36,022 nucleotides of DNA from contig DATFUZ010000023.1 in assembly GCA_035260545.1 (NCBI GenBank), positions 1 to 36,022 on the forward strand, given 5' to 3'. The first letter of the stretch is position 1. Every line of letters begins with the position of its first letter. A program made the position numbers and the translations under genes. Shown one piece after another: positions 8,407 through 16,041 of the stretch. The DNA is from DATDDB01 sp035260545. Its GTDB lineage: Bacteria; Pseudomonadota; Gammaproteobacteria; Burkholderiales; Gallionellaceae. The notes under the pieces were generated by a model. That model ran no database searches. It saw only the letters and a list, made by a program, of their open reading frames with translations, and was not told the origin of the DNA.

Positions 8407-9096
8407 ATGGATTACCAGATCGCTCCTTCCATTCTTTCCGCCAATTTCGCCAAGCTCGGCGAGGAAGTGGATAACGTGCTTGCTTCGGGCGCGGACATCA
8501 TCCATTTCGATGTCATGGACAATCATTATGTCCCCAACCTGACCATAGGCCCGCTGGTGTGCGAGGCGCTGCGCAAGCATGGCGTGACCGCACCCATCGA
8601 CGTGCACCTGATGGTCAAGCCGGTGGATCGCATCATCCCCGATTTCGCCAAGGCCGGCGCCAGCTACATCACCTTCCACCCCGAGGCTTCCGAGCATATC
8701 GACCGCACCATCGGCCTGATCAAGGACAGCGGCTGCAAGGCCGGGCTGGTGTTCAACCCCGCCACGCCGCTGGATGTGCTGGACTGGGTGCTGCCCAAGC
8801 TGGACATGGTGCTCCTGATGTCGGTGAACCCCGGCTTCGGCGGCCAGAAGTTCATCCCCTACGTGCTCGAAAAGGCCAAAAAGGTGCGCGCCATGATAGA
8901 CGCGGCCAAGATCGACTGCCGCCTGGAGATCGACGGCGGCGTGGGCCCTGCCAACATCAAGGAAGTGGCCGAGGCCGGCGTGGACACGTTCGTGGCCGGT
9001 TCCGCCATATTCGGCGCAGGCAAGGATGGCGACAAGAACCGTTACGACAGCGTGGTTGCCGCGATGCGCGCCGAACTGGCCAAGGTCAAGAAGTAA
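8407..9096 (+). CDS. rpe: ribulose-phosphate 3-epimerase
   Basis: A 229-residue TIM-barrel enzyme that interconverts ribulose 5-phosphate and xylulose 5-phosphate in the pentose phosphate pathway and the Calvin cycle. Motifs: APSILSANFAKLGEE at the N-terminus (catalytic region), HFDVMDNHYVPNLTIGP with the metal-binding His and catalytic Asp, PIDVHLMV, LLMSVNPGFGGQKFI, and LEIDGGVGPANI (second catalytic Asp). Length equals that of known Rpe. AGAGG lies upstream of ATG 8407. The stop TAA overlaps the ATG of gph by one base (TAATG), so the pair is coupled. No other Calvin-cycle gene is visible in the window. Confidence 0.97.
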   Translation: MDYQIAPSILSANFAKLGEEVDNVLASGADIIHFDVMDNHYVPNLTIGPLVCEALRKHGVTAPIDVHLMVKPVDRIIPDFAKAGASYITFHPEASEHIDRTIGLIKDSGCKAGLVFNPATPLDVLDWVLPKLDMVLLMSVNPGFGGQKFIPYVLEKAKKVRAMIDAAKIDCRLEIDGGVGPANIKEVAEAGVDTFVAGSAIFGAGKDGDKNRYDSVVAAMRAELAKVKK

Positions 9097-9782
9097 TGTC
9101 GTTCAAGAAATTCCCCCTGCACGTCTCGGCCATCGTCCTCGACCTCGACGGCACGCTGCTGCATACTGCGCCCGAGCTGGCTGAATCGGCCAACCGCATG
9201 CTGAAGGACATGGGCCGCGCGCCCGTATCGCAGGACCTGCTGATGAGCTATATCGGCAACGGCATCTCGTGGCTGGTAAAGCGCGCGCTGACCGGCGACA
9301 TGCACGCCGAACCGGAGGCGGCGCTGTACGATGAGGCGCTGCCCGTGTTCGAGAAGCACTACACTGCGCTGTTGCTGGACAGCAAGCCCTTCCCGGGCGT
9401 GGTGGAAGGCCTGGAGGCAATGAAGGCCGCCGGCTACCGGCTGGGCTGCATCACGAACAAGGTGGCGCATTACACCGAGCCGCTGCTCAAGGGTGTGGGT
9501 CTGGCCGGCTACTTCGAGATCGTGCTGTCGGGCGACTCGCTGCCCGAAAAGAAGCCGCACCCCATGCCCCTGCTGCACAGCGCGAAGTTCTTCAACGTGC
9601 CCATCCTGCAGTTGCTGCTGGTCGGCGATTCGCTGAACGATGCGGTGGCCGCCCGCGCCGCAGGTTGTCCGGTATTCTGCGTGCCTTACGGGTATAATCA
9701 CGGCGAACCGGTGGACGGCCTGGACCTCGATGCCGTGGTCGGCGAGCTGCCCGCCGTGATGAGACTGATAGAGCGCGCCTGA
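9096..9782 (+). CDS. gph: phosphoglycolate phosphatase (HAD family)
   Basis: A 228-residue HAD-superfamily phosphatase. Motif I is VLDLDGTLLHTAPE (nucleophile Asp and the +2 Asp); motif II is CITNK; motif III/IV is EKKPHPMPLLH with LLVGDSLNDAVAARAAG. Gph removes 2-phosphoglycolate, produced by DNA repair or by Rubisco oxygenation. The start ATG 9096 overlaps the rpe stop by one base. The rpe-gph-trpE order is conserved in Beta- and Gammaproteobacteria, which supports the name over other HAD phosphatases. The open frame continues far upstream inside rpe, but that part is antiphase rpe sequence. Confidence 0.95.
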   Translation: MSFKKFPLHVSAIVLDLDGTLLHTAPELAESANRMLKDMGRAPVSQDLLMSYIGNGISWLVKRALTGDMHAEPEAALYDEALPVFEKHYTALLLDSKPFPGVVEGLEAMKAAGYRLGCITNKVAHYTEPLLKGVGLAGYFEIVLSGDSLPEKKPHPMPLLHSAKFFNVPILQLLLVGDSLNDAVAARAAGCPVFCVPYGYNHGEPVDGLDLDAVVGELPAVMRLIERA

Positions 9783-9866
9783 CGATGACGACTGACAACC
9801 TCAAACTCTGGAGTAAGCACGCCGGCTGGCGATGGTGAACCCCAAGTCACCGGAATCCGGCTACGC

Positions 9867-10021
9867 GCGTTTTTCTCTCCAGACAGGCCGTCGAAAAACG
9901 CAGCAAGGCAGCCAGATGCAAGGCGCGCAGCAATCGAAACCCGCCCCGCGGCGGACGAAGGCGACGTGAACAGCGCGCGACAAAGCGGATGGATTGCCAC
10001 AACAGTCTTGCGACGGCCTGT
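9867..10021. repeat. palindromic MITE-like element upstream of trpE
   Basis: In the 255-nt gap between gph and trpE two inverted repeats are visible. First, GCGTTTTTC at 9867-9875 pairs with GAAAAACGC at 9893-9901 (9 bp, 17-nt loop). Second, ACAGGCCGTCG at 9883-9893 is repeated in exact inverse orientation at 10011-10021 (11 bp), enclosing about 117 nt. The general look (a GGCCGTYGAAAAACG end, then AGCAAGGCAGCCAGATGCAAGGC-type sequence) resembles short dispersed intergenic elements seen in proteobacterial genomes. It has no reading frame that looks coding. It may also form leader RNA structure for the trp genes. Identity as a mobile repeat is inference. Confidence 0.5.
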
Positions 10022-10037
10022 GCATTGAGGAGCCGTT

Positions 10038-11525
10038 ATGTTGTCACCCATCACCGAACAGGAATTCAAGCAGCTGGCCGAACAAGGCTACAACCGCATC
10101 CCGCTGGTCGCCGAAACCTTCGCCGACCTCGATACCCCGCTTTCGCTCTACCTCAAGCTGGCCAATAAGCCGTATTCCTACCTGCTCGAATCGGTGCAGG
10201 GCGGGGAACGCTTCGGGCGCTACTCCTTCATCGGCCTGCCCGCCGAAACCCGCCTCACGGTGCGCGGCAAATCCGTCACGCTTGCCCACGGCGCGGACGA
10301 GACGGTGCACAAAGTGGACCATCCGCTGGATTTCATCAAGGAGTACCAGTCTCGCTTTCGTGTCGCCACGCTGCCGGGGCTGCCCCGCTTCACCGGCGGC
10401 CTGGCCGGCTATTTCGGCTACGATACCGTGCGCTACATCGAGCCGCGTCTGGCCGGCGTGGAAAAACCGGACATCCTCGGCACCCCCGACATCCTGCTCA
10501 TGCTCACCGAGCAGCTCGCGGTGGTGGACAACCTGTCGGGCAAGCTGACCTTCGTCGTGTATGCCAATCCCGAGCATGCAGACGCCTACGATCTTGCGCG
10601 CCGCCGCCTGGACAGCCTGCAGCGTGCGCTGCGCCAGCCGGTGCAGATTCCGCATGCGCCGCAGGTGCAGCGCCACGAGGCCAGGTCCGAATTCGGCGAA
10701 CAGGCGTTCAAGGACGCCGTGGCGCGCTGCAAGCAGTACATCTTCGACGGCGACATCATGCAGGTGGTGCTGGCGCAGCGCATGGCGCAGCCCTTCCCGG
10801 CCTCGCCGCTGTCGCTCTACCGCGCGCTGCGCAGCGTCAATCCTTCGCCGTACATGTTCTATTACGACATGGGCGACCACCACGTGGTCGGCGCCTCGCC
10901 GGAGATCCTGGTGAGGCTCGAGGGCAGTGCGGTTACCGTGCGGCCCATCGCCGGCACCCGCCCGCGCGGCAAGACGCCGGAGCAGGACGCCGAGCTGGCG
11001 ACCGAGCTGCTGGCCGATCCCAAGGAACTGGCCGAACACCTGATGCTGATCGACCTCGGCCGCAACGACGTGGGCCGCGTGGCACAGCATGGCTCGGTGC
11101 GTCTCACCGAGAAGATGGTGATCGAGCGCTATTCGCACGTGATGCACATCGTGTCCAATGTCGAGGGCACGCTCAGGCCGGGGCTGGACGCGATAGACGT
11201 GCTCAAGGCCACCTTCCCGGCGGGCACCGTGAGCGGCGCTCCCAAGGTGCGGGCGATGGAGATCATCGACGAGCTGGAACCCTCCAAGCGCGGAATCTAT
11301 GCGGGTGCGGTGGGCTATCTCGGCTTCAACGGCGACATGGACATGGCCATTGCGTTGCGCACTGCCGTGCTCAAGAACGACACGCTGTTCGTACAGGCGG
11401 GCGCGGGCATCGTCGCCGATTCGGTGCCGGAAAGCGAGTGGACGGAAACGCAGAACAAGGCGCGCGCCGTGCTGCGCGCCGCCGAAATGGCGCTGGACGG
11501 CCTTGACGCCAAAGTGCACCGCTAG
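10038..11525 (+). CDS. trpE: anthranilate synthase component I
   Basis: A 495-residue chorismate-using enzyme; with TrpG glutaminase it makes anthranilate, the first step of tryptophan synthesis. The N-terminus has the tryptophan-binding LLES motif (YSYLLESVQGG), implying feedback inhibition. Catalytic-domain motifs: PIAGTRPRGKTPEQD, LIDLGRNDVGRV, YSHVMHIVSNVEG, FPAGTVSGAPKVRAMEIIDE and QAGAGIVADSVPE. A Shine-Dalgarno GAGGAG precedes ATG 10038. Ten nt plus a Shine-Dalgarno separate it from trpG. The 5' leader holds a palindromic element, and I find no Trp-rich leader peptide. Confidence 0.97.
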   Translation: MLSPITEQEFKQLAEQGYNRIPLVAETFADLDTPLSLYLKLANKPYSYLLESVQGGERFGRYSFIGLPAETRLTVRGKSVTLAHGADETVHKVDHPLDFIKEYQSRFRVATLPGLPRFTGGLAGYFGYDTVRYIEPRLAGVEKPDILGTPDILLMLTEQLAVVDNLSGKLTFVVYANPEHADAYDLARRRLDSLQRALRQPVQIPHAPQVQRHEARSEFGEQAFKDAVARCKQYIFDGDIMQVVLAQRMAQPFPASPLSLYRALRSVNPSPYMFYYDMGDHHVVGASPEILVRLEGSAVTVRPIAGTRPRGKTPEQDAELATELLADPKELAEHLMLIDLGRNDVGRVAQHGSVRLTEKMVIERYSHVMHIVSNVEGTLRPGLDAIDVLKATFPAGTVSGAPKVRAMEIIDELEPSKRGIYAGAVGYLGFNGDMDMAIALRTAVLKNDTLFVQAGAGIVADSVPESEWTETQNKARAVLRAAEMALDGLDAKVHR

Positions 11526-11537
11526 AAGGAGAACGCC

Positions 11538-12107
11538 ATGCTGCTGATGATAGACAACTACGACTCCTTCACCTACAACCTGGTGCAGTATTTCGCCGAA
11601 CTGGGCGCCGATGTGGTGGTGTACCGCAACGACGAGATTCGCGTCGAGCAGATCGCGGAGATCAACCCCGAACAACTGGTGATCTCGCCCGGACCCTGTA
11701 CGCCGAACGAGGCGGGCATCTCGGTTGCGGCCATCCGCGAATACGCAGGCAAGATTCCCATCCTCGGCGTGTGCCTTGGGCACCAGAGCATAGGCCAGGC
11801 CTTCGGCGGCAGGATCATCCACGCCAAGCAGCTGATGCACGGCAAGACCTCGCCCATCTTCCACCACGGCAACAGCGTGTTCACCGGCCTGCCCAGCCCG
11901 TTCACCGCCACCCGCTATCATTCGCTGGTGATCGAGCGCGAAACCCTGCCGGACTGCCTGGAGATCACCGCCTGGACAGAAGACGGCGAGATCATGGGGG
12001 TGCGTCACAGGGCGCTGCGCGTGCATGGCGTACAATTCCATCCCGAGTCCATCCTTACCGAGCATGGGCACACGATGCTGAAGAATTTTCTGGAAGGCGC
12101 CCCGTGA
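11538..12107 (+). CDS. trpG: anthranilate synthase component II, glutamine amidotransferase
   Basis: A 189-residue class I glutamine amidotransferase that supplies ammonia to TrpE; the same protein often serves p-aminobenzoate synthesis (PabA). It begins MLLMIDNYDSFTYNLVQY. The catalytic Cys79 lies in GVCLGHQSIGQAFGG, the oxyanion/PGP motif is ISPGPCTPNEAG, and the His168/Glu170 dyad is in VQFHPESIL. AAGGAG precedes ATG 11538, 12 nt after trpE. A spacer of 37 nt with GGGAGGA then leads to trpD, consistent with one operon. Confidence 0.96.
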   Translation: MLLMIDNYDSFTYNLVQYFAELGADVVVYRNDEIRVEQIAEINPEQLVISPGPCTPNEAGISVAAIREYAGKIPILGVCLGHQSIGQAFGGRIIHAKQLMHGKTSPIFHHGNSVFTGLPSPFTATRYHSLVIERETLPDCLEITAWTEDGEIMGVRHRALRVHGVQFHPESILTEHGHTMLKNFLEGAP

Positions 12108-12144
12108 CGGGACGCGCAGCTGAAAGCTTGATGGGAGGATACGA

Positions 12145-13161
12145 ATGAACTATGCGCAGACCCTTACTCACCTGATCGAGCGCCAGGACCTGCCGTTTGC
12201 CGAGATGCACGAGCTGATGAACCACATCATGCGTGGCCAGTTCACTACTGCGCAGATTGCCGCCGTGCTGGTGGCGCTGCGCATGAAGGGTGAGACAGTG
12301 GACGAGATCGCGGCTGCGGCGGAAGTGATGCGCGAGTTGTCGAGCAAGGTCGAGGTCCAGCATGCTGATCACCTGATCGACACCTGCGGCACCGGCGGCG
12401 ACGGCGCGCAGACCTTCAATATTTCCACCGCCAGCGCGCTGGTGGCCGCTGCAGCCGGCGCTCATGTCGCCAAGCACGGCGGGCGCTCGGTATCCAGCAA
12501 ATGCGGCTCCGCAGATGTGCTGGAGAAGCTGGGCGTCAATGTCAATCTCACCCCGGAAAAGGTCGCGCATTGCGTGGACACCATAGGGGTGGGCTTCATG
12601 TTTGCCCCCAACCATCACGCCGCGATGAAGCATGCCGGCCCGGTGCGCCGGGAGCTGGGCGTGCGCACCCTGTTCAACATGCTGGGTCCGCTCACCAACC
12701 CGGCAGGCGCGCAAAACCAGGTGATCGGCGTATTCAGCCGCAGCCTGACCAGCAAGCTTGCCCGGGTGCTGGCAACGCTGGGCAGCGCCCACGTGATGGT
12801 GGTGCATGGCTCCGACGGCATGGACGAGATCTCCATCAGCGCGCCGACTTTTGTGGCCGAACTGAAGAACGGGGAAATAAAGGAATACAGTGTGGAGCCC
12901 GCGCAATTCGGCCTCACTCCCGCGCCGCTCAATGCCATCCAGGTGGCCGATGCGGACGAGGCGCGCAACATGCTGGACCAAGTGCTGGACAACCAGCCCG
13001 GTCCCGCGCGCGACATCGTGCAGTTGAACGCGGGTGCGGCCATCTATGTTGCCGGCCTTGCCCCGTCGCTGGCGGAGGGGGTGAAAAAGGCGGGCGAAAT
13101 GCTGGCCGGCGGTGCGGCCAAGCACAAGCTGTCGCAGCTCGTCGAGCTGTCGCACAGCTAG
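12145..13161 (+). CDS. trpD: anthranilate phosphoribosyltransferase
   Basis: A 338-residue enzyme transferring phosphoribosyl from PRPP to anthranilate, the second step of the tryptophan branch. Signature motifs: DTCGTGGDGAQTFNIST (PRPP-binding glycine-rich loop), AKHGGRSVSSKCGSADVLE, FAPNHHAAMKH (anthranilate-site region) and RTLFNMLGPLTNPAGA. Length and ends match the family. The expected next gene trpC (indole-3-glycerol phosphate synthase) is not downstream; a RelA-type gene follows after 42 nt, so trpC must be elsewhere. Confidence 0.97.
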   Translation: MNYAQTLTHLIERQDLPFAEMHELMNHIMRGQFTTAQIAAVLVALRMKGETVDEIAAAAEVMRELSSKVEVQHADHLIDTCGTGGDGAQTFNISTASALVAAAAGAHVAKHGGRSVSSKCGSADVLEKLGVNVNLTPEKVAHCVDTIGVGFMFAPNHHAAMKHAGPVRRELGVRTLFNMLGPLTNPAGAQNQVIGVFSRSLTSKLARVLATLGSAHVMVVHGSDGMDEISISAPTFVAELKNGEIKEYSVEPAQFGLTPAPLNAIQVADADEARNMLDQVLDNQPGPARDIVQLNAGAAIYVAGLAPSLAEGVKKAGEMLAGGAAKHKLSQLVELSHS

Positions 13162-13203
13162 CGCGTGGCGGGCCTGGCTCCGGTCCCGTTCCCGTGATTG
13201 CAC

Positions 13204-15165
13204 ATGGTCTCCGTTCAGCACGGTCTGCCGGCGATCTCCGGCGAAGATAGCGCCGACATCCAGCACTGGCTGGATGCGCTGGGCGCCGTCCACCCTCCCG
13301 ACGACCTGGCCCTGATACGCCGCGCCTGCGAATTTGCGGCGCCGCTCTACCGGGGGCACGTTCAGGTCACCGGTACGCCCCTGCTGCAGCACGCGATGGG
13401 CTCGGCCGCCATCCTCAGCGCGCTCAACATGGATCGCGAGGCGATTGCCGCCACCATCCTGCATGCCGTTCCCGATTATCTGGATGACTACGCGACGGTG
13501 CTCGCCGAGCGTTTCGCTCCCAACATCGCCACCCTGGTCACCGGCATCTCGCGCGTGGAGCACATCAGCCAGTTCAGCGAAGCGCGCGGCATGCGCGACA
13601 AGGAAGAGGCCGCGGACCAGATCGAGCGCCTGCGCAAGATGCTGCTCGCCATGGTTGAGGACATCCGCGTGGTGCTGATCAAGCTGGCCGAGCGCACCCA
13701 GACCCTGCGCGCGCTTGTCAACGCGGAGCCGCAGGAGCAGCAGCGCATTGCGCGCGAAACGCGCGCCATCTTCGCACCCCTGGCCAATCGCCTGGGCGTG
13801 TGGCAACTCAAGTGGGAACTGGAAGACCTTTCCCTGCGCTTTCTCGAGCCCGACCTCTACAAGAAGGTCGCCAGGCTTCTGGATGAGCGGCGCGTCGATC
13901 GCGAGCGCTACATTGCGGACGTGATTGCGCAACTCAAGGGCGCGTTGGCACAGGCGAACATCGAAGCCGAGGTGACCGGCCGTCCCAAGCACATCTACAG
14001 CATCATCAACAAGATGAAGCGCAAGCGGATTGAGTTCGGCGAACTGTACGACGTGCGCGCCGTGCGCATCCTGGTGAAGGACGTCGTCGACTGCTATGCC
14101 GCGCTTTCGGTGGTGCACGCGCTGTGGCCGTCCATTGCCAGTGAGTTTGACGACTATATTGCCAACCCCAAACCGAATGGCTACCGCTCGCTGCATACCG
14201 CGGTGACCGGGCCGCGCGACCTTGCGCTCGAAGTGCAGATTCGCACCCGCGACATGCACCATGATTCCGAACTGGGCGTGGCCGCACACTGGCGCTACAA
14301 GGAAAACCGCAAGTCCGAGGCGGCCTTCGACGACAAGATCACCTGGCTGCGCCAGATCCTGGCGTGGAAGGCCGAGCTGGCGGACGTCGGCGGCCTGCAG
14401 GAGCAGTTCCGCACCGAACTCCTGCACGACCGTGTGTACGTGCTCACCCCGCAAGGCAAGGTCATCGACCTCGTACGGGGCTCGACGCCCGTGGATTTTG
14501 CCTATGCCCTGCACACTGACCTCGGCCACCGCACGCGCGGCGCCAAGGTGGACGGCAACATCGTCCCGCTCAAATACAAGCTGCAAAACGGCCAGCGTGT
14601 GGAAATCCTCACCGCCAAGCAGGGTGCGCCCAGCCGCGATTGGCTCAGTCCGCAGCTAGGCTATCTCAAGAGCCCGCGTGCGCGCGCCAAGGTGCGCCAC
14701 TGGTTCAAGACGCAGAACATCGAGGATGCGGTCGCCCAAGGCCGCACCCTGCTCGATCGCGAATTGCAGCGCCTGGGGGTGACCGCCGTCAATCAGGAGA
14801 AGATCGCCCAGCGCCTGCGCTACCATAAGCTGGAGGACATGCTCGCCGCCCTGGGGCACGGCGACCTGTCGCTGCACCGGTTGGACATCGCCGTCCAGCA
14901 GGAAGTGCCCACCAAGGCGCCGGCCGCCCCCGTTGCAACCGCCAAACATGCCGCCCGCCGGGCTTCGGAGAGCGGCGTGTTGATCGAGGGAGTGGATAAC
15001 CTGCTCATCAAAATGGCGAAGTGCTGCAAACCCGAAAAGCCCGCAGCCATCGTAGGCTACGTCACGCGCGACCGCGGCATCACCGTCCACCGCCGCGACT
15101 GCCCGTTCATGGCGCGGGTGCCCGAAGACAAACAGGACCGCCTGCTGGACGCCGAATGGTCTTGA
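13204..15165 (+). CDS. relA: RelA-type (p)ppGpp synthetase lacking the C-terminal ACT/RRM domain
   Basis: A 653-residue long RSH protein that makes the stringent-response alarmone (p)ppGpp. Order: degenerate HD hydrolase domain (about 45-180; the HD pair reads His-Ala at 87-88, so hydrolase is probably inactive); synthetase domain (about 235-365) with GRPKHIYSIINKM and EFDD at 314-317, the acidic EXDD motif typical of RelA rather than bifunctional SpoT/Rel; TGS domain (about 408-470; DRVYVLTPQGKVIDL, STPVDFAYALHTDLGH); helical region; zinc-finger/conserved-cysteine domain with CC at 607-608 and HRRDCPF. The frame ends at LLDAEWS, exactly where E. coli RelA (744 residues) enters its ACT/RRM domain, which is absent; no ACT sequence follows in any frame. 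I prefer ATG 13204 over TTG 13198; neither has a clear Shine-Dalgarno. Confidence 0.93.
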   Translation: MVSVQHGLPAISGEDSADIQHWLDALGAVHPPDDLALIRRACEFAAPLYRGHVQVTGTPLLQHAMGSAAILSALNMDREAIAATILHAVPDYLDDYATVLAERFAPNIATLVTGISRVEHISQFSEARGMRDKEEAADQIERLRKMLLAMVEDIRVVLIKLAERTQTLRALVNAEPQEQQRIARETRAIFAPLANRLGVWQLKWELEDLSLRFLEPDLYKKVARLLDERRVDRERYIADVIAQLKGALAQANIEAEVTGRPKHIYSIINKMKRKRIEFGELYDVRAVRILVKDVVDCYAALSVVHALWPSIASEFDDYIANPKPNGYRSLHTAVTGPRDLALEVQIRTRDMHHDSELGVAAHWRYKENRKSEAAFDDKITWLRQILAWKAELADVGGLQEQFRTELLHDRVYVLTPQGKVIDLVRGSTPVDFAYALHTDLGHRTRGAKVDGNIVPLKYKLQNGQRVEILTAKQGAPSRDWLSPQLGYLKSPRARAKVRHWFKTQNIEDAVAQGRTLLDRELQRLGVTAVNQEKIAQRLRYHKLEDMLAALGHGDLSLHRLDIAVQQEVPTKAPAAPVATAKHAARRASESGVLIEGVDNLLIKMAKCCKPEKPAAIVGYVTRDRGITVHRRDCPFMARVPEDKQDRLLDAEWS

Positions 15166-15189
15166 CATTATATTAGCTAGTGCTAATAT
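15162..15189 (+). promoter_or_regulatory. promoter with palindromic operator for the rhodanese gene
   Basis: A consensus -35 TTGACA at 15162-15167 overlaps the relA stop codon. After a 16-nt spacer comes TAATAT at 15184-15189 as the -10. Between and across them lies a perfect inverted repeat: ATATTAGC (15170-15177), TAGT, GCTAATAT (15182-15189). A dimeric repressor bound there would occlude the promoter. The AT-rich palindrome resembles operators of ArsR-type winged-helix repressors that control sulfur-detoxification genes (BigR/SqrR group); that assignment is inference. Confidence 0.7.
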
Positions 15190-15217
15190 GCCAAAACTGT
15201 ATTTTCAGGAGTAAACC

Positions 15218-15553
15218 ATGTTTGGTCATTCAATCAAGGAAATAGATGCGTCCAAGCTGGCCCAATGGGTGAGCGACGCCAGCCACAAACTGCGCGTGAT
15301 CGATGTGCGCCAGATGGCCGAGATAGCCGGGGGCACCGTGCCCAAGGCTGAAGCCTTTCCGCTGCATACCCTGCCGGAAAAGGCGCGTGAACTCTCCCCG
15401 CAAGAGAAGGTCGTCGTTGTCTGCCGCAGCGGCGCCCGTTCTGCCCAAGCCTGCATGTTCCTGCAGCAAATGGGGTTCTCCGAGGTCTACAACCTCAGCG
15501 GCGGCATGATGGGCTGGGTAGGGAGCGGCTATCCCGTGCATCAGCTCGGCTGA
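15218..15553 (+). CDS. single-domain rhodanese-like sulfurtransferase
   Basis: A 111-residue single rhodanese domain. The active-site loop is CRSGARS with the persulfide-forming Cys69 after a hydrophobic strand (KVVVVC); the family's N-terminal motif VIDVRQMAEIAGG and the C-terminal NLSGGMMGWVGSGYPV are present. Such proteins carry sulfane sulfur, for example in sulfide/thiosulfate oxidation or cyanide detoxification. No signal peptide is visible, so it is likely cytoplasmic. CAGGAG lies 6 nt upstream of ATG 15218. It has its own strong promoter with a palindromic operator, so it is probably regulated apart from the trp/relA genes. No sulfur-oxidation neighbours or cognate regulator are in the window. 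Confidence 0.9.
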   Translation: MFGHSIKEIDASKLAQWVSDASHKLRVIDVRQMAEIAGGTVPKAEAFPLHTLPEKARELSPQEKVVVVCRSGARSAQACMFLQQMGFSEVYNLSGGMMGWVGSGYPVHQLG

Positions 15554-15564
15554 TTGTGTAAGAA

Positions 15565-15631
15565 CCGCCGGTCAGGCTCCGGCGGGGCTGAAGAGGCCGC
15601 CCGTACCGGGGATGACGGTGCGGGTGGCCTC
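15565..15631 (+). terminator. tandem hairpins downstream of the rhodanese gene
   Basis: CCGCCGG (15565-15571) pairs with CCGGCGG (15579-15585) around a 7-nt loop. A second hairpin pairs 15593-15603 with 15621-15631 (11 bp, one mismatch) and is followed by GGCTTTT. Together they may terminate rhodanese transcription; the T-run is short. Confidence 0.4.
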
Positions 15632-15705
15632 GGCTTTTGGTGTGTTGGTTTTCTGGGTGGGCTGACGGTGTGCAGAGGTGGTCGCCGGGGGTTGCCCGGC
15701 AGCAA

Positions 15706-15737
15706 GTTACTTTTCTTGCCTTGCCAAGAAAAGTAAC
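15706..15737. repeat. 13-bp inverted repeat, dispersed-repeat type
   Basis: GTTACTTTTCTTG at 15706-15718 and CAAGAAAAGTAAC at 15725-15737 form a perfect 13-bp inverted repeat with a 6-nt loop, followed by CAAAAGAAGGCGCCCC. From general knowledge, near-identical motifs recur as dispersed intergenic repeats in many beta- and gammaproteobacterial genomes. Only one copy is in this window, so its dispersed nature is not shown here. Confidence 0.6.
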
Positions 15738-16041
15738 CAAAAGAAGGCGCCCCCGGTGCGCCATCCCTTCGGGATTCCCTCCGTTGCTCGGCGCGTCAGG
15801 CTGGCTCATAAACTCGCACGACCGGCTGCGCCGTCACGTGCTCGGACATATTTGCCAGACTACTCCTGACCCGCCTGCGCTACTCGGTGGCGCACAGGGG
15901 AACGGCGGCCAGCAATTGCTTAGGGGGGTACTCCATCTTCTGGTGCCGCCCGGGAAACACAGCCCTTGACTTGCGGTTGTTGCGCGCGCCTCCGGCGTAG
16001 CTTACCCTGCGCCCGAATTCGCCAAATAATTGGAGCAAGCC

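Larger units (their letters stand above)
15554..16041. other. non-coding accessory stretch between rhodanese and orphan gene
   Basis: About 490 nt without a convincing gene. It holds two hairpins directly after the rhodanese stop, a 13-bp inverted repeat of a dispersed-repeat type, and then a GC-rich tract with short open frames of low-complexity character. Frames here (for example antisense 15495-15809) read as Arg/Pro/Ser-rich and look spurious. Composition becomes AT-richer toward 16000, just before the orphan gene. Confidence 0.6.

Noticed and set aside
9783..10037. Tryptophan attenuator with leader peptide before trpE
   Set aside because: No short frame with consecutive Trp codons and no terminator with T-run in the leader.
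10044..12071. Antisense open frame of 675 codons across trpE and trpG
   Set aside because: It is the mirror of strongly conserved trpE/trpG in GC-rich DNA; composition (His/Arg/Val/Gly-rich) is typical of shadow frames, and no domain is recognisable.
12055..14586. Antisense open frame of 843 codons across trpD and relA
   Set aside because: Same reason: the sense strand carries complete trpD and relA with all motifs, while the antisense translation has no recognisable motif or signal.
15495..15809. Antisense frame over the 13-bp inverted repeat, a type often annotated as a hypothetical protein
   Set aside because: It reads through a repeat and hairpins with Arg/Pro/Ser-rich sequence; frames like this arise from the dispersed repeat itself.
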